Under the pieces are notes generated by a model that was given only the letters and a program-made list of their open reading frames with translations, had not been told where the DNA came from and did not search any database. This document shows, in pieces, positions 8,004 through 16,550 of a stretch of DNA of 64,000 nucleotides. Origin of the DNA: Helicobacter enhydrae (GTDB lineage: Bacteria > Campylobacterota > Campylobacteria > Campylobacterales > Helicobacteraceae); contig NZ_CP016503.1 in assembly GCF_001693335.1 (NCBI RefSeq), positions 620,001 to 684,000 on the forward strand. Reading direction: 5' to 3'. The number at the start of each line of letters is the position of its first letter. Positions within the stretch are counted from its first letter, which is position 1. Position numbers and translations under genes: made by a program.

Positions 8004-8229
8004 TATGCAAATCGACTAACGCATCATCGATTCTGTGGAAAATCGCTTCAAGCTTTTGCTCTTCACCACTTTGTGCGATCAACAACCTTGATAGCTCCTC
8101 CTCTTTTTGTTCCAATCTGTGTTTCAGCTCTTCGTTGCTGATTTTAAGATTTTTGAGCTCTTCTTTTTGGGTTTCTATTTTTTTGCAAAGTTCCTCAACT
8201 TTGCTCACGAGTTTTTCTAATACAGACAT
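7996..8229 (-). CDS. Very small coiled-coil protein, ZapB-like in layout
   Basis: A 77-residue protein that is almost entirely heptad coiled coil (VLEKLVSKVEELCKKIETQK and on to about residue 60), with a short acidic tail. The start is ATG 8229; the GTG just before it is less likely. Size and composition resemble ZapB, a coiled-coil partner of ZapA, but coiled coils give little specificity. First gene of the priA-rsmD run. Confidence 0.6.
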   Translation of the reverse strand: MSVLEKLVSKVEELCKKIETQKEELKNLKISNEELKHRLEQKEEELSRLLIAQSGEEQKLEAIFHRIDDALVDLHND

Positions 8230-8294
8230 CACTCTAACCTTGCATTGAAATTTGAAAACCGCACAATTCTACCACAGAAGTTTTGCATTCCTCA

Positions 8295-9665
8295 TCAACA
8301 ATAAGTTTTGCCAATCGTTCTCGCCAAACCACCCAAAGAAGTTTCTTTGTATTTGAGATCCATATCTCTTCCTGTCTGATACATTGTCTCAATGACTTCA
8401 TCCAACCCCACGACAGGATCGCTTTGACGACTCAAAGCCATTCTTGCAGAACTCACAGCTTTGATTGCTCCAAACGCATTACGCTCGATACAGGGGATTT
8501 GCACAAGACCCGCCACAGGATCGCAAGTCAATCCCAAATGATGCTCCATAGCAATTTCAGCTGCACTGCAAATCTGCAAAGTATTCCCACCCATCGCCCA
8601 AGCCATCGCACCTGCAGCCATTGAACTTGCCGATCCGATTTCAGCTTGGCAACCTGCCTCTGCTCCACTGATAGAAGCATTCTTCCGATAGAGGGAGCCA
8701 ATCACCATTGCTGTGAGCAAAAAATCCACCACCATTTTTTCATCAAATTTCTCTTGCATTTGTTCTTGTAGGTAGAGCAAAACCGCAGGGACAACGGCAC
8801 AAGCCCCATTGGTAGGAGCAGTGACAACCTTGCCACCTGCACCATTTTCTTCGGCAATCGCAATCGCAAACAAAGACAAAGAATCAATAAAAGCAAAAGT
8901 ATCATTTTTACCCCCTTGAAGCTTCAACAACTCTGGAGCGCGTCTTTTGAGCTTCAAAGAACCCGGCAAGAGATTATTTCTAGGGTGGCAACCATTATGA
9001 TAAGATTCTTGCATCGCCTCCCAAATCTCTAGGCAATAAGCGATGATTTGCTCCTCTGAGTGAAATTGTTTTTCGTATTCCATCGAAATTTCTGGAATGG
9101 TTTTTTGGTATTTTTCACACAGAGCGATCAATTCTTTGGCATTGGAAAATCGTAGCTCCAGATTCGGATTGCTAGTTTTTGCAACAGGATTTTTGAGCTC
9201 TTCTTCAGTCGCTACAAAACCGCCTCCGACAGAATAATAAACTTGAGAGATGATGAGAGTGCCGTTTTGATCAAACGCACTAAGACGCATTCCGTTTTCG
9301 TGCAATGGTAAAAACTCTTGATGAAACAACACATCTCTTTCATAAACAAAGCCGATCTCCCTGCGTCCTGCAAGTTTGATAGTATGTTTTGTCAATGCAA
9401 GTTCAAGTATTGTTTCTTTGGATTGTGAAGTCAGAGATTTGGCTCTCACGCCATTTAGCCCGATAATACAAGCCAAATCGCTCAAATGCCCCTTGCCCGT
9501 CAAGGACAACGAGCCATATAAATCAACCAAAACGCGAGACACCTTGTCAATCTCCCCCTCCAATGCCTCGCCAAACAAATTACACGCCAACATCGGACCA
9601 ACAGTGTGGGAACTGGATGGTCCAACCCCGATTTTAAAAATACTTAAATTACTCTCATCACTCAT
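8295..9665 (-). CDS. sdaA: L-serine dehydratase, iron-sulfur type
   Basis: A 456-residue single-chain enzyme converting L-serine to pyruvate and ammonia. The N-terminal beta domain contains GVGPSSSHTVGPMLA. The alpha domain has the cysteines expected to hold a [4Fe-4S] cluster: TNGACAVVPAV, LTCDPVAGLVQIPC and a Cys at the C-terminus (RTIGKTYC, the tail Cys seen in this family). The gene follows sdaC by 17 bp on the same strand, forming a serine uptake and catabolism unit; serine is a major carbon source for these asaccharolytic bacteria. Confidence 0.95.
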   Translation of the reverse strand: MSDESNLSIFKIGVGPSSSHTVGPMLACNLFGEALEGEIDKVSRVLVDLYGSLSLTGKGHLSDLACIIGLNGVRAKSLTSQSKETILELALTKHTIKLAGRREIGFVYERDVLFHQEFLPLHENGMRLSAFDQNGTLIISQVYYSVGGGFVATEEELKNPVAKTSNPNLELRFSNAKELIALCEKYQKTIPEISMEYEKQFHSEEQIIAYCLEIWEAMQESYHNGCHPRNNLLPGSLKLKRRAPELLKLQGGKNDTFAFIDSLSLFAIAIAEENGAGGKVVTAPTNGACAVVPAVLLYLQEQMQEKFDEKMVVDFLLTAMVIGSLYRKNASISGAEAGCQAEIGSASSMAAGAMAWAMGGNTLQICSAAEIAMEHHLGLTCDPVAGLVQIPCIERNAFGAIKAVSSARMALSRQSDPVVGLDEVIETMYQTGRDMDLKYKETSLGGLARTIGKTYC

Positions 9666-9682
9666 ACAAACTCACTCAAAAA

Positions 9683-10924
9683 TCACAGAAAAAACTTCGC
9701 AACAATGCTAGAGATTGCAAGCGATCCTGTGATCACGACAAATGCATCAAGGGCGGGATTTTTCCATTTGTCCATAGATTTGATACGATAGACTGCATAC
9801 ACAGGCATCAAAAAGAGAATCACAGCAATCACAGGTCCGCCCAAATCTTCAATAAAGCCCAAAATACTAGGATTGATATATGCGACGATGATGATCGTGA
9901 CATACATAAAGACACTCGTAAATAGGCTAATCGCTTTGAGGTTTGGATTTTCATTACCAGCCATTTTGATCGCTTTGCGCAAAATCCCATTTAAGCCCTC
10001 TCTCGCACCAAAATAATGCCCAAAGAATGAGCTAACAATCGCCAAAAATGCCACAACAGGGGCACCATAAGAAATCACAGGATTGTTTAATTTGTTGGCA
10101 AAATAAGACAAAATGGGGATATTTGCCTCTCTTGCTGCTTGGAAATCTTGTGCATCAAGACACATAATACAGCTCACCACAAAAAACATCACAAAGAAAA
10201 GCAACATTCCTGAAGTCCTAAACAGCACTTGAGATGCTTTGTAAGGTGCCAAATCTCCATATTCTCTACGCATTGCAACAGAAAATGTAGAAATTGCAGG
10301 AGAATGATTGAAAGAAAACACAAGAACAGGCAAAGTGAGCCAAATCACACCTGCAAAGTTCTTGAAACTTGGCACTTCTTTTAGCAATCCAAGTTTCCAC
10401 TCAGGAATCAAATAGACTGAAAAAGCAAACAAAACCAAGCAAAGAGGATAAACCAACATTTCACAAGCCTTTGTGATACGCTCTTCGCTCAATGTCATCA
10501 CAAACATCATCGCACTCACCATAATTGTCGCAAGTACGATGCGATTTGGATGCCCAAAGCCCATTTGATTGACCAAAAAGCTATCCATTGTGTTGGTAAT
10601 CCCTACCCCATAAGCCAAACAAATCGGATAAATCGCAAAGAAATACAAAATAGTGATCAACAAGCTCACTCCACGCCCGAAATGCTCTTCTGCAGCTTGT
10701 GTGATGTCTTTTTCTGCAGCAGTCGAAGCACACACAAAACGACTAAGCCCACGATGGCTAAGCCAAGTCATCGGAAAAACAAGCAATGCCATTATCACAA
10801 TAGGCCAAAACCCTCCTGTCCCAGCACGAATGGGCAAAAACAAGATTCCTGCACCCACTGCAGTGCCAAATAAGGACAACATCCACCTTGTGTCAAACTT
10901 TGTCCAAGTCAAGTTCTTTTGCAT
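9683..10924 (-). CDS. sdaC: Serine transporter of the HAAAP family
   Basis: About 11 membrane helices over 413 residues. The N-terminal WMLSLFGTAVGAGILFLPIR matches the conserved first helix of SdaC/TdcC proton-coupled hydroxy-amino-acid permeases. ATG 10924 is chosen as start because AAGGAG lies 5 bases upstream; an in-frame GTG at 10930 would touch the Shine-Dalgarno. The paired sdaA gives the substrate: L-serine import across the inner membrane. Confidence 0.92.
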   Translation of the reverse strand: MQKNLTWTKFDTRWMLSLFGTAVGAGILFLPIRAGTGGFWPIVIMALLVFPMTWLSHRGLSRFVCASTAAEKDITQAAEEHFGRGVSLLITILYFFAIYPICLAYGVGITNTMDSFLVNQMGFGHPNRIVLATIMVSAMMFVMTLSEERITKACEMLVYPLCLVLFAFSVYLIPEWKLGLLKEVPSFKNFAGVIWLTLPVLVFSFNHSPAISTFSVAMRREYGDLAPYKASQVLFRTSGMLLFFVMFFVVSCIMCLDAQDFQAAREANIPILSYFANKLNNPVISYGAPVVAFLAIVSSFFGHYFGAREGLNGILRKAIKMAGNENPNLKAISLFTSVFMYVTIIIVAYINPSILGFIEDLGGPVIAVILFLMPVYAVYRIKSMDKWKNPALDAFVVITGSLAISSIVAKFFL

Positions 10925-10973
10925 AAACACTCCTTAATAAAGAATTAAGTACTTTACACTTGACAAATATTGT

Positions 10974-10979
10974 AGTATA
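10974..10979 (-). promoter_or_regulatory. -10 box for sdaC-sdaA
   Basis: TATACT on the minus strand, 50 bp upstream of the sdaC start, followed by an AT-rich leader ending in TTAAGGAG. No -35 consensus is seen. Confidence 0.45.
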
Positions 10980-11045
10980 AAAATTCCAAAAAAAACTTTT
11001 TTTTGAATTCCCACACAATACTTAAGGCTATATTGATACCACCAA

Positions 11046-11489
11046 TCAGCTCAAAAGCTCTTTAGCAAATGCACTGATTCTCTTGCCATCAGCAACTTGT
11101 GCCAACCTTTTGGCAGCAGCCATTACTTTGCCCAAATCCTTGATGCCACTGGCTCCAACTTCTTGGATAATACTTACCACTTCTTGCTTAAGTTCGTGAT
11201 CTTCAAGCTGTCTAGGCAAATACGACAAAATCACATCAATTTCTCCGCGTTCATGGTCTGCCAAATCCTCACGACCTGCAGAAATATAAGCTTCTAGAGA
11301 ATCCTCTCTTTGTTTCAATGCACTTTTCAAAATGCCAATCACCCTATCATCATCAAGCACGATGCGTTCATCGACCTCCACTTGCTTGAGCGAAGCATTG
11401 AGAAGTCGCAACACATCACGCTTGAAATGTTCGCCATTTTTCATCGCTTCTTTCAAATCTAACGCCATTTTTTCTTTGATCGCACTCAT
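11046..11489 (-). CDS. YqeY/GatB-tail domain protein
   Basis: A 147-residue, mostly helical protein of the GatB/YqeY family (KEAMKNGEHFKRDVLRLLNA near the start, then DHERGEIDVILSYLPRQLED and a C-terminal GKVMAAAK segment). The domain also occurs at the end of tRNA amidotransferase GatB, where it contacts tRNA; the free-standing protein's role is not settled. The start is ATG 11489 after AAGGAG; a longer frame to 11597 has no ribosome binding site. Divergent from flgH. Confidence 0.85.
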   Translation of the reverse strand: MSAIKEKMALDLKEAMKNGEHFKRDVLRLLNASLKQVEVDERIVLDDDRVIGILKSALKQREDSLEAYISAGREDLADHERGEIDVILSYLPRQLEDHELKQEVVSIIQEVGASGIKDLGKVMAAAKRLAQVADGKRISAFAKELLS

Positions 11490-11587
11490 TTCAAACTCCT
11501 TATGATTGTTTTTTGTATCATTGCATAAATTCATAAAAATACAAACAATTAGCGATAAGCATTCCCGAAACGCTTTGGATTCCAAAT

Positions 11588-11603
11588 TGGAATGCAACTT
11601 GCT
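11588..11603 (+). promoter_or_regulatory. Sigma-54 (RpoN) promoter for flgH
   Basis: TGGAATGCAACTTGCT matches the TGGCACG-N4-TTGCW consensus at 10 of 12 fixed positions. The invariant GG (-24, 11589-11590) and GC (-12, 11601-11602) have the required 10 bases between them. The start codon of flgH is 37 bp downstream. The rpoN gene itself is in this window at 42794-44080. Confidence 0.75.
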
Positions 11604-11639
11604 TTATATCCCTCAAATTCAATTTTGAAAGGATATATA

Positions 11640-12338
11640 TTGAAAAAAATATTTTTGACACTCATTGCCTTTGGTAGCCTATGGGCAGTTGAGCCTGATA
11701 TTGATTTTGCTCCACCAGAGTATGTAGAAAACATGCCAGAAAAAGAATTCATCCCAGAGTTCAACAAAGCAGGAAGTTTGTTTGGGCAGGGGGATCGTCC
11801 GCTTTTTTCAGATAGGCGTGCGATGCGTCCTGATGATCTCATCACGATTCTAATCAATGAGAATTCAGAATCATCATTTAGCACCAACAAAACTTTCAAC
11901 GGGGCTTCCGGTGGAAATGTCACCCCTCCTATTCTTTCTTATAATGGCAATGATGAGGCACAAAAAGAGGCTGTAGAATATCTCAACAATCAATCCAACT
12001 TCAACCTCCAAAAATCCAACGACACTTCCAATTTTCAAGGTGGAGGGAAACAAAACAGAAGCCAAAGCACCAAACTCACACTCACAGCCAGAGTGATTAA
12101 GGTGCTAGAAAATGGAAACTATTTCATTTATGGCAACAAAGAAATTTTGGTTGATGGAGAAAAGCAGATTATGAAAGTTAGTGGAGTGATTCGACCCTAT
12201 GACATTTCGCGTGATAATTCCATTGATTCTAAATATATTGCCGATGCTCGTATAGAATTTAAGAGTGTCGGTGCAATCAGCCAAACTACAACACAAAAGC
12301 AAGCCACACAAGCCATCAATGATACATACCCATTCTAA
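11640..12338 (+). CDS. flgH: Flagellar L-ring protein FlgH
   Basis: The 232-residue protein forms the outer-membrane ring around the flagellar rod. The start is TTG 11640 with AAAGGA 6 bases upstream, giving signal sequence KKIFLTLIAFGSLWAVEP. Conserved FlgH segments: GSLFGQGDRPLFSDRRAMRP, DLITILINE and GNYFIYGNKEILVDGE near residue 160. There is no lipobox cysteine, unlike enterobacterial FlgH; to my memory H. pylori FlgH also lacks it. The RpoN promoter puts it with rod/hook-stage genes. It overlaps pseF by 20 bp. Confidence 0.93.
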   Translation: MKKIFLTLIAFGSLWAVEPDIDFAPPEYVENMPEKEFIPEFNKAGSLFGQGDRPLFSDRRAMRPDDLITILINENSESSFSTNKTFNGASGGNVTPPILSYNGNDEAQKEAVEYLNNQSNFNLQKSNDTSNFQGGGKQNRSQSTKLTLTARVIKVLENGNYFIYGNKEILVDGEKQIMKVSGVIRPYDISRDNSIDSKYIADARIEFKSVGAISQTTTQKQATQAINDTYPF

Positions 12339-13017
12339 AAAATACGCCATCATCCCCGCAAGGGGTGGAAGCAAACGCATTCCACAAAAAAATATCTGTG
12401 ATTTTTTAGGCAAACCTCTCATTGCTCACTCTATTTTGAAAGCAATCCAAAGTCGCTTATTTGATGCCGTGATTGTTAGCACAGACTGCCCTCAAATCTC
12501 TCAAATCGCAGAACAATACGGCGCGAGTGTTCCATTCAAACGGGAAGCCTCACTCAGCGATGACCACACCCCCACCCTATCAGTCATTATTGATGCGATC
12601 CGCAAATGTGATATACACCCACAATCCATCATTTGCTGTATCTATCCCACCGCTCCACTCCTACAAATCTCTACACTCCAACAAGCCTTCAAATCAATCA
12701 AGCACACCAAGGGCTATGTTTTTTGTGCGACACAATACGACTTCAACCCAATGCGCGCATTTTTGTTGCAAGATTCACAACCCACAATGCTCTACCCACA
12801 GCACCAACACACAAGAAGTCAAGATCTCGCCCCAGTATTCCACGATGCAGGGCAATTCTATCTCGCAAAAGCCCAAACCTTTCTTGATCATACTCCGATT
12901 TTTAGCCAAGATAGTTACGCCATCGTGCTCCCAAGCCATCAAGTGCAAGACATTGATACTTTGGAGGATTTGGAAATTGCAAAATTAAAATACAAGGTGC
13001 TATTTGGTGAAAATTGA
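12319..13017 (+). CDS. pseF: Pseudaminic acid cytidylyltransferase
   Basis: A 232-residue nucleotidyltransferase with the CMP-sugar synthetase signature YAIIPARGGSKRIPQKNI at the N-terminus. It activates pseudaminic acid with CTP, the last step before glycosylation of flagellin. The start is ATG 12319 inside the end of flgH; upstream in-frame residues overlap flgH and have no ribosome binding site. The overlap suggests translational coupling, so sugar activation is expressed together with the flagellar L-ring. Followed by the pseG-pseH fusion with an 11-bp overlap. Confidence 0.92.
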   Translation: MIHTHSKKYAIIPARGGSKRIPQKNICDFLGKPLIAHSILKAIQSRLFDAVIVSTDCPQISQIAEQYGASVPFKREASLSDDHTPTLSVIIDAIRKCDIHPQSIICCIYPTAPLLQISTLQQAFKSIKHTKGYVFCATQYDFNPMRAFLLQDSQPTMLYPQHQHTRSQDLAPVFHDAGQFYLAKAQTFLDHTPIFSQDSYAIVLPSHQVQDIDTLEDLEIAKLKYKVLFGEN

Positions 13018-14341
13018 TATTTTCTATGACTATGGAGAATCAATAGGCTTAGGGCATTGGATGCGTTGTCAAAATTTGGCACAAAAGATCCAATCCTTGT
13101 TTGGTTTCATAGATTTTCAAATCCATTTTCATCGCATAGATTCTTGTGAGCATTTTGACGAATCATCAGATCTCATCATTATTGATAGCTATATCGCTGA
13201 TTTGTCTTGCTATGCACGACTGCAGGAGAAGGCTATATTGCTGATTTGTCTTGATGATTTGGGAGGCAAAGTCTATCCACCCACATCACTCATCCTTGCT
13301 CCAACGCTAGGCTATCCCTACAAAAATAAACATAGTGGCAAAGACTATCTAATCATCAATGAAGCCTTTTTGCAACCCAAACAAACAAGCACAAAGCCCA
13401 ACCATATCCTCATCAGTCTTGGCGGAAGCAATCAAAACCAACTCATTGATGAGATTTTAGAGAGCTTGCAAGAAAAAGATTTTGTGTTTCATATCGTTAG
13501 CCCGTATTATTCCAATCCCAAACACCACATCTATAAGCATCTTGAGCCCTCCAAACTCTCTACTCTGATTGATGAGTGTGAATATGTGATTTGTGCTGGT
13601 GGGGGACATCTTGGCGAGATTCTAAGCAGAGGCAAAAAAATCATTGCCATACGCATTAGCTCCAACCAAACCAATCCGATCAACTATTGCCTCAATCGCT
13701 CTTGGATCAAAGCGATCCTAGACCCCCAACAATCTCTCAAAACACAGCTTCTTGCTCACCTTGAATCACTCCAACACCACAGACCGACACGATGTCGATT
13801 TGGAAGCAAACTCGATGGGTTCCTTATCGCCACCATCCACTCTATCATCGCACAAAAAATAAGCCTCCATTTCAAAGCCAAACCATTCTCCCTACTCTCC
13901 CCAAGCCAACGCCAAATCATCCTCTCGCTACGCAATCAAGAAGGAGTGAGAGCTATGAGCCTAAACCACCAAATAATCACAGCCAAACAACATCAAGCTT
14001 TTTTGCGACAGCTTGGAAGTCAGGATTTGTTTTTTGCTTTTTTGGACACTCATACAATCATAGGGGTGGGAAGCCTAAAAATCAACCGACAAGATTCCTG
14101 TATTTTGGGGCTTTACAAAAATCTTGATATCAAAACAAAAGTTGGAGAGGAAATACTCAAAAGCCTTTTATTGTGTGCAACAAAAATCCTCAACATCAAG
14201 CACATCGATCTAGAAGTGTTGTCTATCAATACAAAAGCAATTCGGCTTTATCAAAAATATGGCTTTGTAGTCATCCACAAAGAAAGGGATCAATTAAAAA
14301 TGAGGTTTGAAATCAAAAGAGGGGAAGAGCTTATTTTCTAA
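13007..14341 (+). CDS. PseG-PseH fusion: UDP-sugar hydrolase plus N-acetyltransferase
   Basis: A 444-residue two-domain protein. Residues 1 to about 275 are PseG (UDP-2,4-diacetamido-2,4,6-trideoxy-L-altrose hydrolase), a glycosyltransferase-like fold with the [15 protein letters not shown] motif at the N-terminus and a CAGGGHLGE nucleotide-binding loop near residue 200. From about residue 290 to the end is a GNAT acetyltransferase equivalent to PseH ([29 protein letters not shown], ... [14 protein letters not shown]). PseH acts just before PseG in the pathway, so the fusion joins consecutive steps. In H. pylori these are separate as far as I recall. Start GTG 13007; TTG 13004 is possible. 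The end overlaps rplS by 11 bp. Confidence 0.88.
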   Translation: MKIDIFYDYGESIGLGHWMRCQNLAQKIQSLFGFIDFQIHFHRIDSCEHFDESSDLIIIDSYIADLSCYARLQEKAILLICLDDLGGKVYPPTSLILAPTLGYPYKNKHSGKDYLIINEAFLQPKQTSTKPNHILISLGGSNQNQLIDEILESLQEKDFVFHIVSPYYSNPKHHIYKHLEPSKLSTLIDECEYVICAGGGHLGEILSRGKKIIAIRISSNQTNPINYCLNRSWIKAILDPQQSLKTQLLAHLESLQHHRPTRCRFGSKLDGFLIATIHSIIAQKISLHFKAKPFSLLSPSQRQIILSLRNQEGVRAMSLNHQIITAKQHQAFLRQLGSQDLFFAFLDTHTIIGVGSLKINRQDSCILGLYKNLDIKTKVGEEILKSLLLCATKILNIKHIDLEVLSINTKAIRLYQKYGFVVIHKERDQLKMRFEIKRGEELIF

Positions 14342-14687
14342 GCTCTTTGATTCTTGCAGACTTACCTCTGCGATCTCTTAGATAATAGAGCTTTGCTCTT
14401 CTCACGCGTCCGATTCTTAGGACTTCGATTTTCTCAAGGGCATCGCTATAAAGAGGAAATACTTTCTCAACTCCGACATTGTTGGCACCCATTTTTCTAA
14501 CAGTAAAAGTGCGATCTACTCCATTACCGCGGATAGCGATACACACGCCCTCGTAGTTTTGCACCCTACTCTTATCCCCCTCTTGGATCTTGATCCCCAA
14601 TCTCAAAGTATCTCCAGCCTTAAAAGATGGAACTTGCTTACCTTCAAGTTGAGCTTGCTCAAAACTTGCAATATATCTATTTTTCAT
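14331..14687 (-). CDS. rplS: 50S ribosomal protein L19
   Basis: A 118-residue protein with the L19 hallmarks [32 protein letters not shown] and the basic C-terminal [20 protein letters not shown]. It sits at the 30S-50S interface. Last gene of the rpsP operon; its ATG overlaps the trmD stop. Confidence 0.97.
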   Translation of the reverse strand: MKNRYIASFEQAQLEGKQVPSFKAGDTLRLGIKIQEGDKSRVQNYEGVCIAIRGNGVDRTFTVRKMGANNVGVEKVFPLYSDALEKIEVLRIGRVRRAKLYYLRDRRGKSARIKELRK

Positions 14688-15388
14688 TTTATGTCCTTAG
14701 CCTTCCATTTCTGATACAAATCTATGCGATGAAATTTAGTCTTAGATATGGAAAGTTGATTTTTTAAAACTTTTATTCTACTATGATTTCCCTTTGAATA
14801 TTCTAAAGGTGGTGAAATTTCTTCAAACTTCTGCATTTTTTTGATTGTTTTTGCAAAAATAGGAGCTTCTAGCAAATGATTTTCAAAGCTCTCACCGCAC
14901 AATGATTCTTGATTGCCAAGCACACCTTGAATCTGTCGAGAGATACTATCGCACATACACAAAGCAGGCAATTCTCCGCCCGTCAAAATAAAATCCCCTA
15001 TACAAAACACCTCATCGGCCCAAACCTCCAAACTGCGTTCATCAAATCCCTCATAACGCCCACACACAAAAACAATATGCCGACAATCCCTCGCAAACCG
15101 CACGCTGTCCTCTTGTTTAAAAGCAGGGGCACAAGGTGTGAGAAAAATAATATAAGCATCTTTTGGAAGAGTTGCCAAAGCCCGATCTAGCACATCTGCA
15201 CAAATGACCTGCCCAGCTCCTCCACCGATCTGAGGCTCATCGACTTTGCCATAAGCATTTTGTGCAAAATCTCTCAAACAAAGGATCTGAACATCAATCA
15301 ATGCATTTTTAACCGCTCTTGCAAGAATCGATTGCCCAAAATAGCCCTCAATCAATTCCGGAAAAAGTGTCACAAAAGTAAAAGTCAT
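14684..15388 (-). CDS. trmD: tRNA (guanine-37-N1)-methyltransferase TrmD
   Basis: A 234-residue SPOUT methyltransferase. [20 protein letters not shown] at the start and the trefoil-knot SAM site ([20 protein letters not shown], residues about 130-150) are diagnostic, as is [13 protein letters not shown] near residue 50. It makes m1G37, which prevents frameshifting. The operon position between rimM and rplS is the standard bacterial order. Confidence 0.97.
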   Translation of the reverse strand: MTFTFVTLFPELIEGYFGQSILARAVKNALIDVQILCLRDFAQNAYGKVDEPQIGGGAGQVICADVLDRALATLPKDAYIIFLTPCAPAFKQEDSVRFARDCRHIVFVCGRYEGFDERSLEVWADEVFCIGDFILTGGELPALCMCDSISRQIQGVLGNQESLCGESFENHLLEAPIFAKTIKKMQKFEEISPPLEYSKGNHSRIKVLKNQLSISKTKFHRIDLYQKWKAKDIK

Positions 15389-15396
15389 AAGTTTGC

Positions 15397-15933
15397 TTAG
15401 CTAGATTTCCAAATATCTTTGGCGTCTTTTGTCAAAATCTTTTTTTGCTTCAAATCCAATCCAACAATGTAGCGATCGATATATGGGATCATAAAATGTT
15501 TGGGCATTTTTGCCTCCACAGAGTGATCCGCCCTTGAAGCATCAATCATCAAATAATCAGTATTGGCAATCCTCTCCACTTCTTTGACATATCCCAAAAT
15601 CTCTTCATTTTCAACAATCTCACAACCAATCACATCAAAATAAAATGCCTCATCATCACCAAGTTGGCAATATTTGCGTGTATCTTCCAAACTCACAAAC
15701 AATGCAAAATTTGTAAGCTTTTTGGCACTCTCCACACTTTCATAACCCTCAAAAATAGCCACTTGCTGATGATAGCTTTTGAGTTTCAATGACAATGCTT
15801 CTTGTTTGATTGTTGGGGATTTGGCATAAAAAACAATTTGGGATTGAAAGATTTCTGGAAAATCTGTGAGTAGATGGAGCTTAACTCCACCAAACACCCC
15901 CGTGGTTTTGCCAATTTTTGCAACTTGTATCAT
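15397..15933 (-). CDS. rimM: 16S rRNA-processing protein RimM
   Basis: A 178-residue 30S maturation factor with an N-terminal RimM barrel (VAKIGKTTGVFGGVKLHLL) and a C-terminal PRC-barrel (IPYIDRYIVGLDLKQKKI). The start is ATG 15933, which overlaps the khpA stop as ATGA; a TTG at 15957 would extend it but has no ribosome binding site. Confidence 0.92.
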   Translation of the reverse strand: MIQVAKIGKTTGVFGGVKLHLLTDFPEIFQSQIVFYAKSPTIKQEALSLKLKSYHQQVAIFEGYESVESAKKLTNFALFVSLEDTRKYCQLGDDEAFYFDVIGCEIVENEEILGYVKEVERIANTDYLMIDASRADHSVEAKMPKHFMIPYIDRYIVGLDLKQKKILTKDAKDIWKSS

Positions 15934-16166
15934 AGACTTTGGATACTGATACGGCAACTCAACCCATTTTTAACTTTGCAACCCGACAAAACGGTTTTGA
16001 GAGAATGGATCATCTTGCCATTTTTGCCGATGAATTTCCCCATATCCTCTTGAGACGCATACAAAATGATTTCTACATTTTCGCCATCTCGACGACTCTC
16101 TGCTCTGATTTTCTCCGGATAGAGGGCAATTTTTTTGGCATATTCCTCAATAAAACGCTCTACCAT
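15930..16166 (-). CDS. khpA: KH-domain RNA-binding protein KhpA
   Basis: 78 residues, one KH domain with the GKFIGKNGKMIHSLKTVL segment carrying the GxxG loop. It resides between rpsP and rimM as in many bacteria and probably binds RNA broadly; partner and targets are not visible here. Confidence 0.9.
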   Translation of the reverse strand: MVERFIEEYAKKIALYPEKIRAESRRDGENVEIILYASQEDMGKFIGKNGKMIHSLKTVLSGCKVKNGLSCRISIQSL

Positions 16167-16180
16167 TGATAAACCCTATC

Positions 16181-16411
16181 TTACTTTGCTGTGAGTTTTT
16201 CAACTCTCTCACTCATTTTTGCACCCACACCTTTCCAATAAGCCAATCTTTCTTCATTGACTTTGACATAAACAGGTTGTGCCAATGGATTATAAACCCC
16301 TATAGATTCAATCCAGCCTCCATCGCGTCTTTTGCGGCTATCTGTTACAACGATTCTATAAAAAGGCTTTTTCTTTCTTCCCATTCTAGTCAATCTAATC
16401 ACTGTTGCCAT
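16181..16411 (-). CDS. rpsP: 30S ribosomal protein S16
   Basis: 76 residues: [20 protein letters not shown] and [13 protein letters not shown] are the S16 signatures. The start is ATG 16411, preceded by AAGGAG with 9-base spacing; an in-frame TTG two codons earlier is less suitable. First gene of the operon rpsP-khpA-rimM-trmD-rplS. Confidence 0.97.
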   Translation of the reverse strand: MATVIRLTRMGRKKKPFYRIVVTDSRKRRDGGWIESIGVYNPLAQPVYVKVNEERLAYWKGVGAKMSERVEKLTAK

Positions 16412-16451
16412 CTGCAATTTTCTCCTTAAGTGTTTGTAAATTAAACCGCTT

Positions 16452-16457
16452 ATTATA
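16452..16457 (-). promoter_or_regulatory. -10 box for the rpsP operon
   Basis: TATAAT on the minus strand, 41 bp upstream of rpsP, behind an A-rich stretch as usual for Helicobacter promoters. Confidence 0.6.
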
Positions 16458-16550
16458 AGTTTTTTTTCTTAAAACTCATTGATTTTTTGGCTTTTTGATA
16501 GAATCTTCCCAACCTTTTGACAAAAACCAAAATGCCAGACAAGGAATTTT

